Assembly: GCA_949450265.1 (NCBI GenBank)
Contig: CASTMW010000002.1
Coordinates: 1-42,962 of the forward strand
Source of the DNA: an uncultured Eggerthellaceae bacterium
GTDB taxonomy: Bacteria; Actinomycetota; Coriobacteriia; Coriobacteriales; Eggerthellaceae
Direction of reading: 5' to 3'
DNA: 42,962 nt
Shown: one piece after another, positions 15,665-24,093 of the stretch
Layout of the letters: each line of letters begins with the position of its first letter
How positions within the stretch are numbered: position 1 is the stretch's first letter
Program-made: the position numbers and the translations under genes
The notes under the pieces: model-generated
Told to the model about the DNA's origin: nothing
Seen by the model: only the letters and a program-made list of their open reading frames with translations
The model's database searches: none

Positions 15665-17121
15665 GTGTATATCCTTGGCATGCGAAGGTTCCCGAACCCG
15701 ATGCAGATCTCATAGCTGGACGTACCCAAGATGTCGGCCATCTGGTCGATAGTGGCGAACGCATCGCCCTGCTCGCCCACGATGAGCACCTCATCGCCGA
15801 TCTGCGGATCAAGATGGGCCTGTGTGCCACGGCTGCGCTGCGGCACCTCGAACATGCACTGATCCATGCAGATGTTGCCCACCTGCGGATACTGGCGCCC
15901 ACCCATCACGAAGTTGATGCGGTTGGACAGGTTGAAGCGCAGCCCGTCAGCATACCCCACGGGCACCGTGCACACCTTCGCGTACCCACCGCTGCGATAT
16001 GTGAAGAAGTAGCTGACGCCTTCGCCCAACGGCACTGTCTTCACATCGGTGATGCGCGCATGCACGCTCATAGCGGGATGCAGATCGATCAGACCGAACA
16101 TCTCGGGCGTAGAGTAGTAGCCGTACAGCGAGAGCCCCACACGCACCATGTCGTAGCGCAGATCGGGGAAGCGCGTGGTGGCAGCGCTGTTCGAGGCGTG
16201 AACGAGCCCCGGATCCACGCCTGCCGCGCGCATGGTGTCGAGCGCATACAGGAAGCGGTCCTTGGCGCGACCCACTTCCAGCGTGTCGGTTTCATCGGCC
16301 GTGGCGAAATGCGTGAACGTGCCCACCAGGTCGAGCGCCCGGTGGAAGCTGATCTGGCGCAGGAACTCGTCCACTTCGTCGAAACGCACGCCGATGCGGT
16401 TCATGCCGGTATTGACCTTCAGATGAAACGGCGCCCGCAGACCCACCTGATCAGCCGCCTCGGCATAGCGGATGGCGAATTCCACCGTGAACACCGTTGG
16501 CATGATCTGATGCGCCAGCAGCAACGGGATGGCGCTGACAGGCGGCTCGGATAGCATGAGGATGGGCGCTCCGATGCCTGCCTTACGCAGTTCGACGCCT
16601 TCATCCACCGTGGCCACGGCCAGTTGCTCGGCACCGCTGTTGAGCATGGTACGCGCGCATTGCACAGCACCGTGCCCGTACGCATCGGCCTTCACCACCG
16701 CCATCAGGCGCACGCCCGGCGCCAGAGAGCGCTTCACCGCCAGCGTGTTGTGACGAACGGCAGGCAGGCTGATCTCCACCCATGACCATCGCCGGTCGGT
16801 TGCGGGGATGTCAGCGAGCGCTTCCTCGTTGAAGATGGGACCTGTCTCGCCAGCCAGCACGTCGGGCACGCGTAGGTACCGCTTCATATCGTTGGGGTCC
16901 AGATGGCGCCCTACATCGGGGCGACGCTGCCCGTCGAAGATAATGCCTCCATGAGGCACCTGCCACCCTTGCTGTGCTGCCTTGCGGCCGCCTTCCTTAT
17001 AGCGCGTCTCGTCGTTGCCAAGCTCGGTGGCAACGCGGGCGCGACGCATGGCTTCGCCCGCCGACGTGAAGCCGGGGTCGCGCTTGGTGAAGCCAGTGAA
17101 ACCGTTCGGGAGCTCTTCCAT
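15661..17121 (-). CDS. alr: Alanine racemase with long N-terminal extension
   Basis: A PLP enzyme that interconverts L- and D-alanine for peptidoglycan. The PLP lysine is in VVKADAYGHG at Lys144. The catalytic tyrosine region is seen in GEGVSYFFTYRS, and the C-terminal domain contains VGNICMDQCMFEV. The classic enzyme has this lysine near residue 35-40, so about 105 extra residues precede the barrel. They are hydrophilic, with no recognised domain and no signal peptide. The ATG at 17121 was chosen because the frame upstream lacks a better start; TACAAT lies 6 nt before it and no Shine-Dalgarno is seen, suggesting a leaderless mRNA. Confidence 0.92.
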   Translation of the reverse strand: MEELPNGFTGFTKRDPGFTSAGEAMRRARVATELGNDETRYKEGGRKAAQQGWQVPHGGIIFDGQRRPDVGRHLDPNDMKRYLRVPDVLAGETGPIFNEEALADIPATDRRWSWVEISLPAVRHNTLAVKRSLAPGVRLMAVVKADAYGHGAVQCARTMLNSGAEQLAVATVDEGVELRKAGIGAPILMLSEPPVSAIPLLLAHQIMPTVFTVEFAIRYAEAADQVGLRAPFHLKVNTGMNRIGVRFDEVDEFLRQISFHRALDLVGTFTHFATADETDTLEVGRAKDRFLYALDTMRAAGVDPGLVHASNSAATTRFPDLRYDMVRVGLSLYGYYSTPEMFGLIDLHPAMSVHARITDVKTVPLGEGVSYFFTYRSGGYAKVCTVPVGYADGLRFNLSNRINFVMGGRQYPQVGNICMDQCMFEVPQRSRGTQAHLDPQIGDEVLIVGEQGDAFATIDQMADILGTSSYEICIGFGNLRMPRIYT

Positions 17122-17127
17122 GGCTCT

Positions 17128-17133
17128 ATTGTA
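17128..17133 (-). promoter_or_regulatory. -10 box, probable leaderless start of alr
   Basis: TACAAT on the minus strand is separated from the alr ATG by six nucleotides (AGAGCC), so transcription would begin at or next to the start codon. No convincing -35 element is seen. Confidence 0.5.
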
Positions 17134-17159
17134 CGCCAACCGCGCCCGCATCGCTGCCC

Positions 17160-17633
17160 TCAGTGGCCGCCGCCGCCCATCATCTTCACAGCATGCGGGA
17201 GCGCCTCTACGATGCCCTCCCAATTCTCAGTGGCAGCCTTAGTGGAACCGGGTAGGTTGATGACCAGGACGCGCCCACGCTGCATGCACACCGCACGCGA
17301 CAGCATGGCGTACGGGGTTATCTGCAGGCTGTGGTAGCGCATGGCCTCGGCGATGCCGGGCACCTCGCGCTCGCACACGTCACGCGTGGCCTCCGGCGTC
17401 ACATCACGTAGCGAAAGGCCGCTGCCGCCACAGGTCAGCACCACGTCCACCTGCAATTCGTCAGCTGCCCGTACGATAGCAGCGGCGATGTCGGCACGGT
17501 CGTCGGTTACTACCACGCGGTCGACCAGCTGCCAACCTGCCTCCACGATGAAGCGTTCGAGCGCATCTCCTGCTTGATCCTCCTTGAGACTGCGTGTGTC
17601 CGAGCAGGTGACGATAGCGAAGCGGATACTCAT
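17160..17633 (-). CDS. mogA: Molybdopterin adenylyltransferase, MogA/MoaB family
   Basis: Activates molybdopterin by adenylylation before molybdenum insertion. The 157-aa protein has the family core LTCGGSGLSLRDVTPEAT and the later LPGSTKAATENWEG. The start at 17633 overlaps the moeA stop (ATGA), so the two steps of cofactor completion are encoded by a coupled gene pair. It ends in a short Met-Gly-Gly-rich tail (MMGGGGH). The cofactor would serve molybdoenzymes encoded elsewhere. Confidence 0.92.
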   Translation of the reverse strand: MSIRFAIVTCSDTRSLKEDQAGDALERFIVEAGWQLVDRVVVTDDRADIAAAIVRAADELQVDVVLTCGGSGLSLRDVTPEATRDVCEREVPGIAEAMRYHSLQITPYAMLSRAVCMQRGRVLVINLPGSTKAATENWEGIVEALPHAVKMMGGGGH

Positions 17634-18892
17634 AGCGGTACCTCCTCGGGAACGTCCAACAGGATGCACTCCAGCACATCCCCCGCATGCCAAATGCCCT
17701 GGCCGGTAGGCACGACCGCCAGACAGTTGGTCTTCTGGATGACGCCGAACAGGCCGCTGCTCTGGTTGTTGTCAGGCGTCACTTCGCGGGCGCCATCGGC
17801 ATCCTTGGTCAGCGTGGCGCGCAGCAGCATCATGCGCGGGTCCTTCTTCTTCACGTCCTTCGTCAGGCGCGCTGGCACGCGTGGGTGCTCGAAGCAGGCG
17901 AAGCCCTGCATCTTGCGCAACGCCGGGCGGATGATCATCTGGAAGCCGCAGTAGGCTGCCGCCGGATTGCCGGGCAGACCAAAGACCGGCGTGCCCTTTA
18001 CCAGCCCGAACGTCTGGGCCTTACCCGGGCGCATGTTCACCTGCGTCATGAGCAGCTCACCCGCATCCGCCACCACACGCTTGATGAAATCGTAGTCGCC
18101 GTTAGCCGCGCCGCCGGTGGTGACCACGAAGTCGAAGTGCTCGGCCGCTTCGCACACCGCGTTGCGCAGCGCCTTGAACGTGTCCTTCACGATGGGCAGG
18201 ATGGTAGGCTCGGCCCCAGCGGCGTGCGCACAGGCCGCCATCGCATACGAGTTCGATTCGCGAATATGGCCGGACCCAGGCATCTTGTCGGGTGGCACCA
18301 ATTCGCTGCCCGTGGCGATGATGCCCACGGTGGGCCGCCCATACACCGGCACGCTCAGGTTGCCGCAACTGGCCAGGAAGCCCGCGCCCGCCTCATGGAT
18401 GACCTCCCCGCGCACCATGATGACATCGCCCGCGCGTGCTTCCTCGCCCGCTTGACGCACGTTGCTGCCCAGCGTAGTAGGAGCGGCGAAGCTGACGATG
18501 GAGCCGCGCTTGCCGTCGCCTTCGACCACCTCGACCACTTCGTATTTGACCACCGAATCCGCATCGGGGGGCAGCTCGGCCCCGGTCATGATGCGGATGC
18601 ACTCGCCTGCGCCGATGGTACCCTCGAACACATCACCCGCGCCGATGTCGCCCACCACGTTCAGGCACACTGGAGCGCTCTCGGTGGCATCCAGGATCTC
18701 GGTCATGCGCAGCGCGAAGCCGTCCATCGCTGAGTGGGCGAACGGCGCCACGTCGATATCGCTTATCAGATCGTCCGCCGCAACGCGCCCCACCGCATCC
18801 AGCAATCCCACTTCTTCGATCGGCATGAGCTCCATGCGGCCCAGCACCAGCGCACGCGCTTCTTCGAGCGAGATCATCTCATCTCTGGACAT
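17630..18892 (-). CDS. moeA: Molybdopterin molybdenumtransferase
   Basis: Inserts molybdate into adenylylated molybdopterin. At 420 aa it matches MoeA. Signatures seen are DVAPFAHSAMDGFAL near residue 46, the RIMTGAELPPDAD segment, and VTTGGAANGDYDF, followed by VFGLPGNPAA. The start at 18892 has AAGGAGGATT directly upstream. It is the first gene of the moeA-mogA pair and lies downstream of a terminator that closes eno. Confidence 0.95.
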   Translation of the reverse strand: MSRDEMISLEEARALVLGRMELMPIEEVGLLDAVGRVAADDLISDIDVAPFAHSAMDGFALRMTEILDATESAPVCLNVVGDIGAGDVFEGTIGAGECIRIMTGAELPPDADSVVKYEVVEVVEGDGKRGSIVSFAAPTTLGSNVRQAGEEARAGDVIMVRGEVIHEAGAGFLASCGNLSVPVYGRPTVGIIATGSELVPPDKMPGSGHIRESNSYAMAACAHAAGAEPTILPIVKDTFKALRNAVCEAAEHFDFVVTTGGAANGDYDFIKRVVADAGELLMTQVNMRPGKAQTFGLVKGTPVFGLPGNPAAAYCGFQMIIRPALRKMQGFACFEHPRVPARLTKDVKKKDPRMMLLRATLTKDADGAREVTPDNNQSSGLFGVIQKTNCLAVVPTGQGIWHAGDVLECILLDVPEEVPL

Positions 18893-18927
18893 AATCCTCC
18901 TTGATCGCGGATAGAAGAACCTACGAG

Positions 18928-18948
18928 AAAGGGCGCCCGGTGGCGCCC
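18928..18948 (-). terminator. Rho-independent terminator of eno
   Basis: A 7-bp GC stem (GGGCGCC with GGCGCCC, loop of 4 nt) lies 8 nt past the eno stop codon and is followed on the minus strand by TTTCT. Confidence 0.8.
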
Positions 18949-18955
18949 TGCATCG

Positions 18956-20248
18956 TTACTTGCTGATATTGTAGAACGCTTTCATGCCCGCATAGGCGGC
19001 CTGATCGGCCAGCTGCTCTTCAATGCGCAGCAGCTGATTGTACTTCGCCACCCGGTCGCTGCGCGCGGGCGCGCCTGTCTTGATCTGGCCGCAGTTGGTT
19101 GCCACCGCCAGATCGGCGATGGTCACGTCCTCGGTCTCGCCGGAGCGATGGCTCATCACGCAAGCATAGCCGTGCGTCTTCGCCAGCTCGATGGCGTCCA
19201 GCGTTTCGGTCAGGCTGCCGATCTGGTTCACCTTGATGAGGATGGCGTTCGCGCATCCCAGATCGATGCCCTTCTGCAGGCGCTCGGTGTTGGTGACGAA
19301 CAGGTCGTCGCCCACCAGCTGCACCTTGTCACCGATGCGCTCGGTCAGCTTGCGCCAGCCATCCCAGTCCTCTTCGGCCATGCCGTCTTCGATGCTCACG
19401 ATGGGGTATTTCTCCACCAGGTCAGCCCAGTAGTCCACCATCTCGTCGCTGGACAGCTCGCGCCCTTCGCCCGCCAACACGTAGACGCCCTTGTCGGCAT
19501 CGTAGAACTCGGTGGACGCCGGATCCATGGCGAAGCGGATGTCGCGGCCAGGCTTGTAGCCAGCCTTCTCGCACGCTTCGGTGATGTACTTGAGCGGCTC
19601 TTCGTTGGTCTTCAGGTTCGGCGCGAAACCGCCTTCGTCACCCACGCCGCCACCCAAGCCCGCGTCGTGCAGCACCGCCTTCAACGTGTGGTAGATCTCG
19701 GCGCACCAGCGCAGCGCTTCGGCGAAGGTGGAAGCGCCCACCGGCATGATCATGTATTCCTGGAAGTCCACGTTGTTGTCGGCGTGCACGCCGCCATTCA
19801 GGATGTTCATCATGGGCGTGGGCAGCGTGTGCGCGTTCACTCCGCCCACGTACTTGTACAGGGGAAGCTCGGCGGATTCAGCGGCCGCCTTCGCAACGGC
19901 AAGGGAGGCGCCCAGCACCGCATTCGCGCCCAGATCGCCCTTGTTCGGGGTACCGTCCACATCCAGCATCTCAGCATCCACGCCACGCTGATCCTCGGCG
20001 GACAGCCCCAACAGCGCGTCGGCTATCTCGGTGTTCACGTGCTGTACGGCGTTCTGCACACCTTTGCCCAGGTAGCAGTCGGCTTCACCATCGCGCAGCT
20101 CCACCGCCTCGAACGCACCGGTGGATGCGCCCGAGGGCACCGCAGCCCGTCCGAACGAGCCGTCGTCCAGCACGACCTCCACCTCGACCGTTGGATTCCC
20201 GCGCGAATCGAGTATCTCGCGCCCGAACACATCGACGATGACCGCCAT
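18956..20248 (-). CDS. eno: Enolase (phosphopyruvate hydratase)
   Basis: Converts 2-phosphoglycerate to phosphoenolpyruvate. The 430-aa protein has the full family sequence, including IEDGMAEEDWDGW, the signature LIKVNQIGSLTETL and the MSHRSGETED segment. GAGAGGGAGG lies just before the ATG at 20248. A terminator follows the stop. A promoter probably lies in the 42-nt gap after the tsaB-rimI-tsaD gene, where TAGTATATT on the minus strand is a possible -10 region. Confidence 0.98.
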   Translation of the reverse strand: MAVIVDVFGREILDSRGNPTVEVEVVLDDGSFGRAAVPSGASTGAFEAVELRDGEADCYLGKGVQNAVQHVNTEIADALLGLSAEDQRGVDAEMLDVDGTPNKGDLGANAVLGASLAVAKAAAESAELPLYKYVGGVNAHTLPTPMMNILNGGVHADNNVDFQEYMIMPVGASTFAEALRWCAEIYHTLKAVLHDAGLGGGVGDEGGFAPNLKTNEEPLKYITEACEKAGYKPGRDIRFAMDPASTEFYDADKGVYVLAGEGRELSSDEMVDYWADLVEKYPIVSIEDGMAEEDWDGWRKLTERIGDKVQLVGDDLFVTNTERLQKGIDLGCANAILIKVNQIGSLTETLDAIELAKTHGYACVMSHRSGETEDVTIADLAVATNCGQIKTGAPARSDRVAKYNQLLRIEEQLADQAAYAGMKAFYNISK

Positions 20249-20290
20249 GTCTGCCTCCCTCTCAGAGATTAGCTAGGTACGAATATACTA

Positions 20291-22834
20291 TCAGTATGGC
20301 ACGGATAAATCCGCATGAGCTTGCGCATCTTGGTCAAGCGGGAAGAACTTGCCCTGACGATAGCGGTCGAGCGCCACCAGCGCGATCATGGCAGCGTTGT
20401 CGCCACAGGCCGAAAGCGGCGGCATGACCAGGCGAACGCCGCGCTTCGCGCACATGCGCTCGTAGGCCTGGCGCAGATACGGATTGGCCGCCACGCCGCC
20501 ACCCACGCAGAACGTGGGCGCGCCCGTCTGGTCAAGGGCACGACCGGCCTTCGCCACCTGCACATCCACCACCGCCGCCTGGAAACTGGCGCAGATGTCG
20601 GGCATGTTGAGCGGTTCGCCCGCTTCGCGCTGCGCGTTGATGTACTGGGTGACTGCTGTCTTCAAGCCCGACAGGCTGAAGCGCAAGTCCCCCGAATGGA
20701 GCATGGCGCGCGGGAAGTCGATGGCCGCCGGATCGCCCTGGGCTGCCAGGCGTGATATGTGCGGACCGCCCGGATAGGGCAGCCCCAGCGCCTTGGCCAC
20801 CTTGTCGAAGGCCTCCCCCACCGCGTCATCGATGGTGGCGCCCAGCACCTCATAGGCGCCCCAGTCCTTCATGTACACCAGCATGGTGTTGCCGCCGGAC
20901 ACCAGCGACACCACCGCAGGTGGTGCGAACGGCGGCTCGGTAGCGGCCAGCTTGTTGGCGTACAGATGCCCTTCCAGATGGTTGACGCCGATGAAGGGGA
21001 TGTCAGCCGCCCAGGCCGCGCCCTTCGCGAAGGCCACACCCACCACCAGCGCCCCCACCAGCCCCGGCGCATAGGTCACCGCGATGGCGTCCAGATCGGC
21101 GTAGCGCAGACCGCGAGCGTCTTCGAGCGCTTGGTCGCACACCCCGCAGATCGCCTCGATGTGCTTGCGACTGGCTATCTCGGGCACCACGCCGCCGAAG
21201 CGCGCATGGAAGTCCACTTGGCTGGCCACCACGTCCGCGCGCATGGTGCCGTCGCCGTCGATGATGGCTGCAGCCGTTTCGTCGCATGAGCTTTCGATGG
21301 CAAGGATCAACGGCTTTTGCGGGACTTCTGCATCGTGTGGTACAGGACAGGTCCCGGAGGTATCCAGTCGCTCGGACAGTCCTGACTCGCACGGAAGCGC
21401 CACTGGCGCTTCCGGCTCGTGCGGAACTCGCTTTGTGGATGCCCCCGGGACCTGTTCCTCGTCGCTATTCGAGGCTCGATCAGGAGACGCTAGCGGGCTC
21501 TCTTCCTCGCCGAGGGCAAGGGAATCGATGCGCCGCTGCATGATAAGGGCATCTTCGCCATCGGAATAATACCCAGGGCGGCTGCCCAGCGGCTGGAAGC
21601 CCTGGGACCGGTAGAACGCGATGGCGGCGGTGTTGGAAGCGCGCACTTCCAAGCTGGCCGTGGTGGCACCCAGGTTGCGCGCATCCTCCAGCACGCGGGC
21701 CAGCAGATGTCGTGCGATGCCGTGCCTGCGCGACCCGAGGTCCACTCCCACCTTCAGCACCTGCGCATCGCCATCCACGATGAGCGCTCCCGCATAGCCG
21801 ATCGTGCGCCCCTGCGCATCCGCCGCGCGCCACCAGCTGCGATCGGTTCTCGGCAGTTCGTCGGCCACCTGCGCAGCGTTCCAAGCATCCGTGCCCATGA
21901 TGGCCGCCTCCATATCGGCAACATCGGCGGCATGCACGGCATCCAGCGGTTGGAGCACTGTGCCGGACGCATCCACGAACGCACCCGCATTCGACATGGC
22001 GTGCATGGTGGCACGGCCGTCCTGCACGCCTGTGCGCAGATTCGCCGGTTCGGCAGCGGCCAGACGGCGACGCTCGTTCTCTTCGGCATCGGAGAGGCGC
22101 GTGTACACGGGCAGCAGCAGCCCCGGCTGATGGCGCACCGCATCGAAGGGGTCCGCCTCATCCGCGCGCCACGCGTTCTGCAGCGCCAGCAGCAGCCCGG
22201 CGCCCGTTGGCGTCCACAGCTGCGCGTCCACCAGGCGCCCCGCTCCTTCGAAGAGGGTCGCGTACTTGGACAGTCCATCCCCGGCAAGCCACCAGTCGGC
22301 CGCATCCACATCGTGCGCGAACGCGTCCGCCTTCACCACCCGATCGTTCGTCAGGCGCAGCGCACCCGCATCGGTCAGGTCGAACAGCACCGGATACACT
22401 TCCTTGCGCATGGCATCCGCCATCACCAGCAGGCGCCCGCGCACCCCAGAATCAAAGGCGTTCCAAGCCACCGCATCCAGCGACGACACGCCGATGAGCG
22501 CCACCCCGAGCGCGCTGGCGATGCCCTTTGCCGTGGCCAAGGCGATGCGCACGCCCGTGAACGAGCCCGGTCCGCGCCCCACGCACACACATGCGATGCT
22601 GGCGCGGCTGATGCCCGCCTTCTGCATGAGCGCGTCGATGCGCGGCACGAGCTGGGTATTCGACGCGCGGCGCGCGGGTACTTCCTCGTGCGCCTCAAGA
22701 TGGATCGCGCGGGCAGGCGCGTCCAAGCGCCCCAGACCGATGGCGATGGTCTCGTTTGCGGTATCGAAGGCCAGCACATAACGGGCGGCTTTTCCGCCTT
22801 CCCGCATGCTGCTCATATCAGTGTTTCTGCTCAT
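20291..22834 (-). CDS. tsaD: TsaB-RimI-TsaD triple fusion (tRNA t6A synthesis plus protein N-acetyltransferase)
   Basis: One 847-aa chain joins three proteins that are normally separate. Residues about 15-275 are TsaB (VLAFDTANETIAIGLG, VGRGPGSFTGVR). Residues about 285-430 are a RimI-type GNAT acetyltransferase (GSRRHGIARHLL and the ASNTAAIAFYRSQGF motif). Residues about 508-847 are TsaD, with the iron ligands in NHLEGH and with AIESSCDETA and ACGDNAAMIA. The canonical SGGHT of TsaD reads SGGNT. A linker of about 70 residues before TsaD is encoded by a nested inverted repeat. The ATG at 22834 is preceded by TACAAT-N6, suggesting a leaderless start. tsaE is immediately upstream. Confidence 0.94.
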   Translation of the reverse strand: MSRNTDMSSMREGGKAARYVLAFDTANETIAIGLGRLDAPARAIHLEAHEEVPARRASNTQLVPRIDALMQKAGISRASIACVCVGRGPGSFTGVRIALATAKGIASALGVALIGVSSLDAVAWNAFDSGVRGRLLVMADAMRKEVYPVLFDLTDAGALRLTNDRVVKADAFAHDVDAADWWLAGDGLSKYATLFEGAGRLVDAQLWTPTGAGLLLALQNAWRADEADPFDAVRHQPGLLLPVYTRLSDAEENERRRLAAAEPANLRTGVQDGRATMHAMSNAGAFVDASGTVLQPLDAVHAADVADMEAAIMGTDAWNAAQVADELPRTDRSWWRAADAQGRTIGYAGALIVDGDAQVLKVGVDLGSRRHGIARHLLARVLEDARNLGATTASLEVRASNTAAIAFYRSQGFQPLGSRPGYYSDGEDALIMQRRIDSLALGEEESPLASPDRASNSDEEQVPGASTKRVPHEPEAPVALPCESGLSERLDTSGTCPVPHDAEVPQKPLILAIESSCDETAAAIIDGDGTMRADVVASQVDFHARFGGVVPEIASRKHIEAICGVCDQALEDARGLRYADLDAIAVTYAPGLVGALVVGVAFAKGAAWAADIPFIGVNHLEGHLYANKLAATEPPFAPPAVVSLVSGGNTMLVYMKDWGAYEVLGATIDDAVGEAFDKVAKALGLPYPGGPHISRLAAQGDPAAIDFPRAMLHSGDLRFSLSGLKTAVTQYINAQREAGEPLNMPDICASFQAAVVDVQVAKAGRALDQTGAPTFCVGGGVAANPYLRQAYERMCAKRGVRLVMPPLSACGDNAAMIALVALDRYRQGKFFPLDQDAQAHADLSVPY
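21344..21459. repeat. Nested inverted repeat inside the RimI-TsaD linker
   Basis: The outer arms, 21344-21366 and 21436-21459, match as inverted repeats over about 23 bp, with two mismatches and one single-base gap. Inside lies a perfect 10-bp inverted repeat, GGAAGCGCCA at 21393-21402 and TGGCGCTTCC at 21404-21413, around one base. The element is read through in frame as linker and could fold into a long hairpin in DNA or mRNA. Confidence 0.7.
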
Positions 22835-22840
22835 GGTCCG

Positions 22841-22846
22841 ATTGTA
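22841..22846 (-). promoter_or_regulatory. -10 box, probable leaderless start of tsaB-rimI-tsaD
   Basis: TACAAT on the minus strand is followed by six nucleotides (CGGACC) and then the ATG at 22834. There is no Shine-Dalgarno sequence. It lies in the 36-nt gap after tsaE. Confidence 0.55.
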
Positions 22847-22870
22847 CACGCTGCGCGCTCGGCGGGAGCG

Positions 22871-23338
22871 CTATGACGCGGCCCACTGTGCCAGCAGCTT
22901 TTCCGAGCGCGGCCCGCTGGACGTTGCCTGCACGTGGCGTCCTTCGCCTTCCACGGTGATGCGGATGCGAAGCGCATCGTCGGGCATGTCATCGGGGAAG
23001 CTGTCGGCCCATTCGATGCACGCGGCACCCGGCGTGGCCGCATCGGTGGCCTCGTAGAATCCGATATCATCCAGCTGATCGGCGCTCTCCAGCCGATACA
23101 GGTCGAAATGCAGCACCGTCAGCGCGGGCGCATCGTAGACCTGCATGAGGTTGAACGTGGGACTGGTCACAGGCCCCTCATACCCCAGCGCCACCAAGAG
23201 CGCCTTCACGAAATGCGTCTTGCCCGCGCCCATGTCCCCCGACAGCAGCACCGCATCGCCATCGGCAAGATGCGGCGCCAGTGCGCAGGCAAGCTGGTCC
23301 ATCGCAAGCTCATCCGGTATGTCCCATGCGTGCTCCAT
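22871..23338 (-). CDS. tsaE: tRNA threonylcarbamoyladenosine biosynthesis ATPase TsaE
   Basis: A 155-aa P-loop ATPase that drives the TsaB-TsaD complex in t6A37 formation. The Walker A motif GDMGAGKT is at residues 34-41, followed by TSPTFNLMQVY and HFDLYRL. The start at 23338 fits the family N-terminus and has TACCAT-N6 upstream. With the following fusion gene, all t6A components except TsaC are encoded side by side. Confidence 0.95.
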   Translation of the reverse strand: MEHAWDIPDELAMDQLACALAPHLADGDAVLLSGDMGAGKTHFVKALLVALGYEGPVTSPTFNLMQVYDAPALTVLHFDLYRLESADQLDDIGFYEATDAATPGAACIEWADSFPDDMPDDALRIRITVEGEGRHVQATSSGPRSEKLLAQWAAS

Positions 23339-23344
23339 GGCCCT

Positions 23345-23350
23345 ATGGTA
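23345..23350 (-). promoter_or_regulatory. -10 box, probable leaderless start of tsaE
   Basis: TACCAT on the minus strand is separated by AGGGCC (6 nt) from the tsaE ATG. The arrangement is the same as at alr and tsaB-rimI-tsaD. Confidence 0.45.
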
Positions 23351-23484
23351 GCGCATGCGGGCGCGCCGAGCAGCAGCACGCTTTGGACGATCGCACAAGA
23401 AGCTGCCCTTATCTTTTCACGAACGACATGACCGCCCACGCGCCGCGCGGGTATCATGGGAGGCACCGATCGAAGGAGGCATCC

Positions 23485-24093
23485 ATGTCGAAGATGAACG
23501 CAGGCATGACGCGCGACGAGGCCTTCGCGCTGCTGAACGAGCACAACACCGACCCGTTCCATATCGAGCATGGCGAAACGGTAGAGCAGACCATGCGCTA
23601 TTTCGCCCGCGAATACGACCCGGAAAACGAAGAGTTCTGGGGCATCGTGGGGCTGCTGCACGACCTTGACTGGGAAGAGCACGACGACGAGCCAGAGCTG
23701 CACACCATCTATGCGGCACCGCTGATCGAGACAGCGGGCGGCACCCCTGAGCTGATCCGCGCCATCCAGAGCCATACGTCTGATTTCAATCCCGACCTGC
23801 CCAAGCCCGAGCTTCAGATGGAGAAGATCCTGTTTGCCACCGAAGAGCTGACGGGCCTGATCGGCGCAGCCATCGTGATGCGTCCCAGCAAGTCGGTCAT
23901 GGACTTCGAGGTGAAGAGTCTGAAGAAGAAGTTCAAGGACAAGCGCTTCGCTGCAGGCGTGGATCGCGAGGTCATCCGCAGCGGTGCAGAGATGCTGGGA
24001 TGGGAACTGGACGAGCTGTTCGCGCACACCATCGAGGCCATGCGCTCCTTCGCGCCCGACCGCGATACGTATCTGGCGGCCCAGGAAGGCTAG
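23485..24093 (+). CDS. HD-domain protein, putative metal-dependent phosphohydrolase
   Basis: A 202-aa protein with an HD-type metal site: His in HIEHGETVEQTM (about residues 23-34), then LLHDLDW with the HD pair near residue 58, and a later His/Asp-containing helix (IRAIQSHTSDF). The sequence resembles stand-alone HDIG-related hydrolases of anaerobes; the substrate is unknown. GAAGGAGG precedes the ATG. TATCAT at 23452-23457 may be the -10 box. Its TAG stop shares the palindrome CTAG with the stop of the convergent focA gene. Confidence 0.85.
   Translation: MSKMNAGMTRDEAFALLNEHNTDPFHIEHGETVEQTMRYFAREYDPENEEFWGIVGLLHDLDWEEHDDEPELHTIYAAPLIETAGGTPELIRAIQSHTSDFNPDLPKPELQMEKILFATEELTGLIGAAIVMRPSKSVMDFEVKSLKKKFKDKRFAAGVDREVIRSGAEMLGWELDELFAHTIEAMRSFAPDRDTYLAAQEG

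Noticed and set aside
20291..22834. TsaB-RimI-TsaD as an artefact of a missing stop or frameshift
   Set aside because: The frame is continuous through three complete domains, with a single linker, one promoter-proximal start and no duplicated segment. Fusion of tsaB with rimI is also known in actinobacteria.
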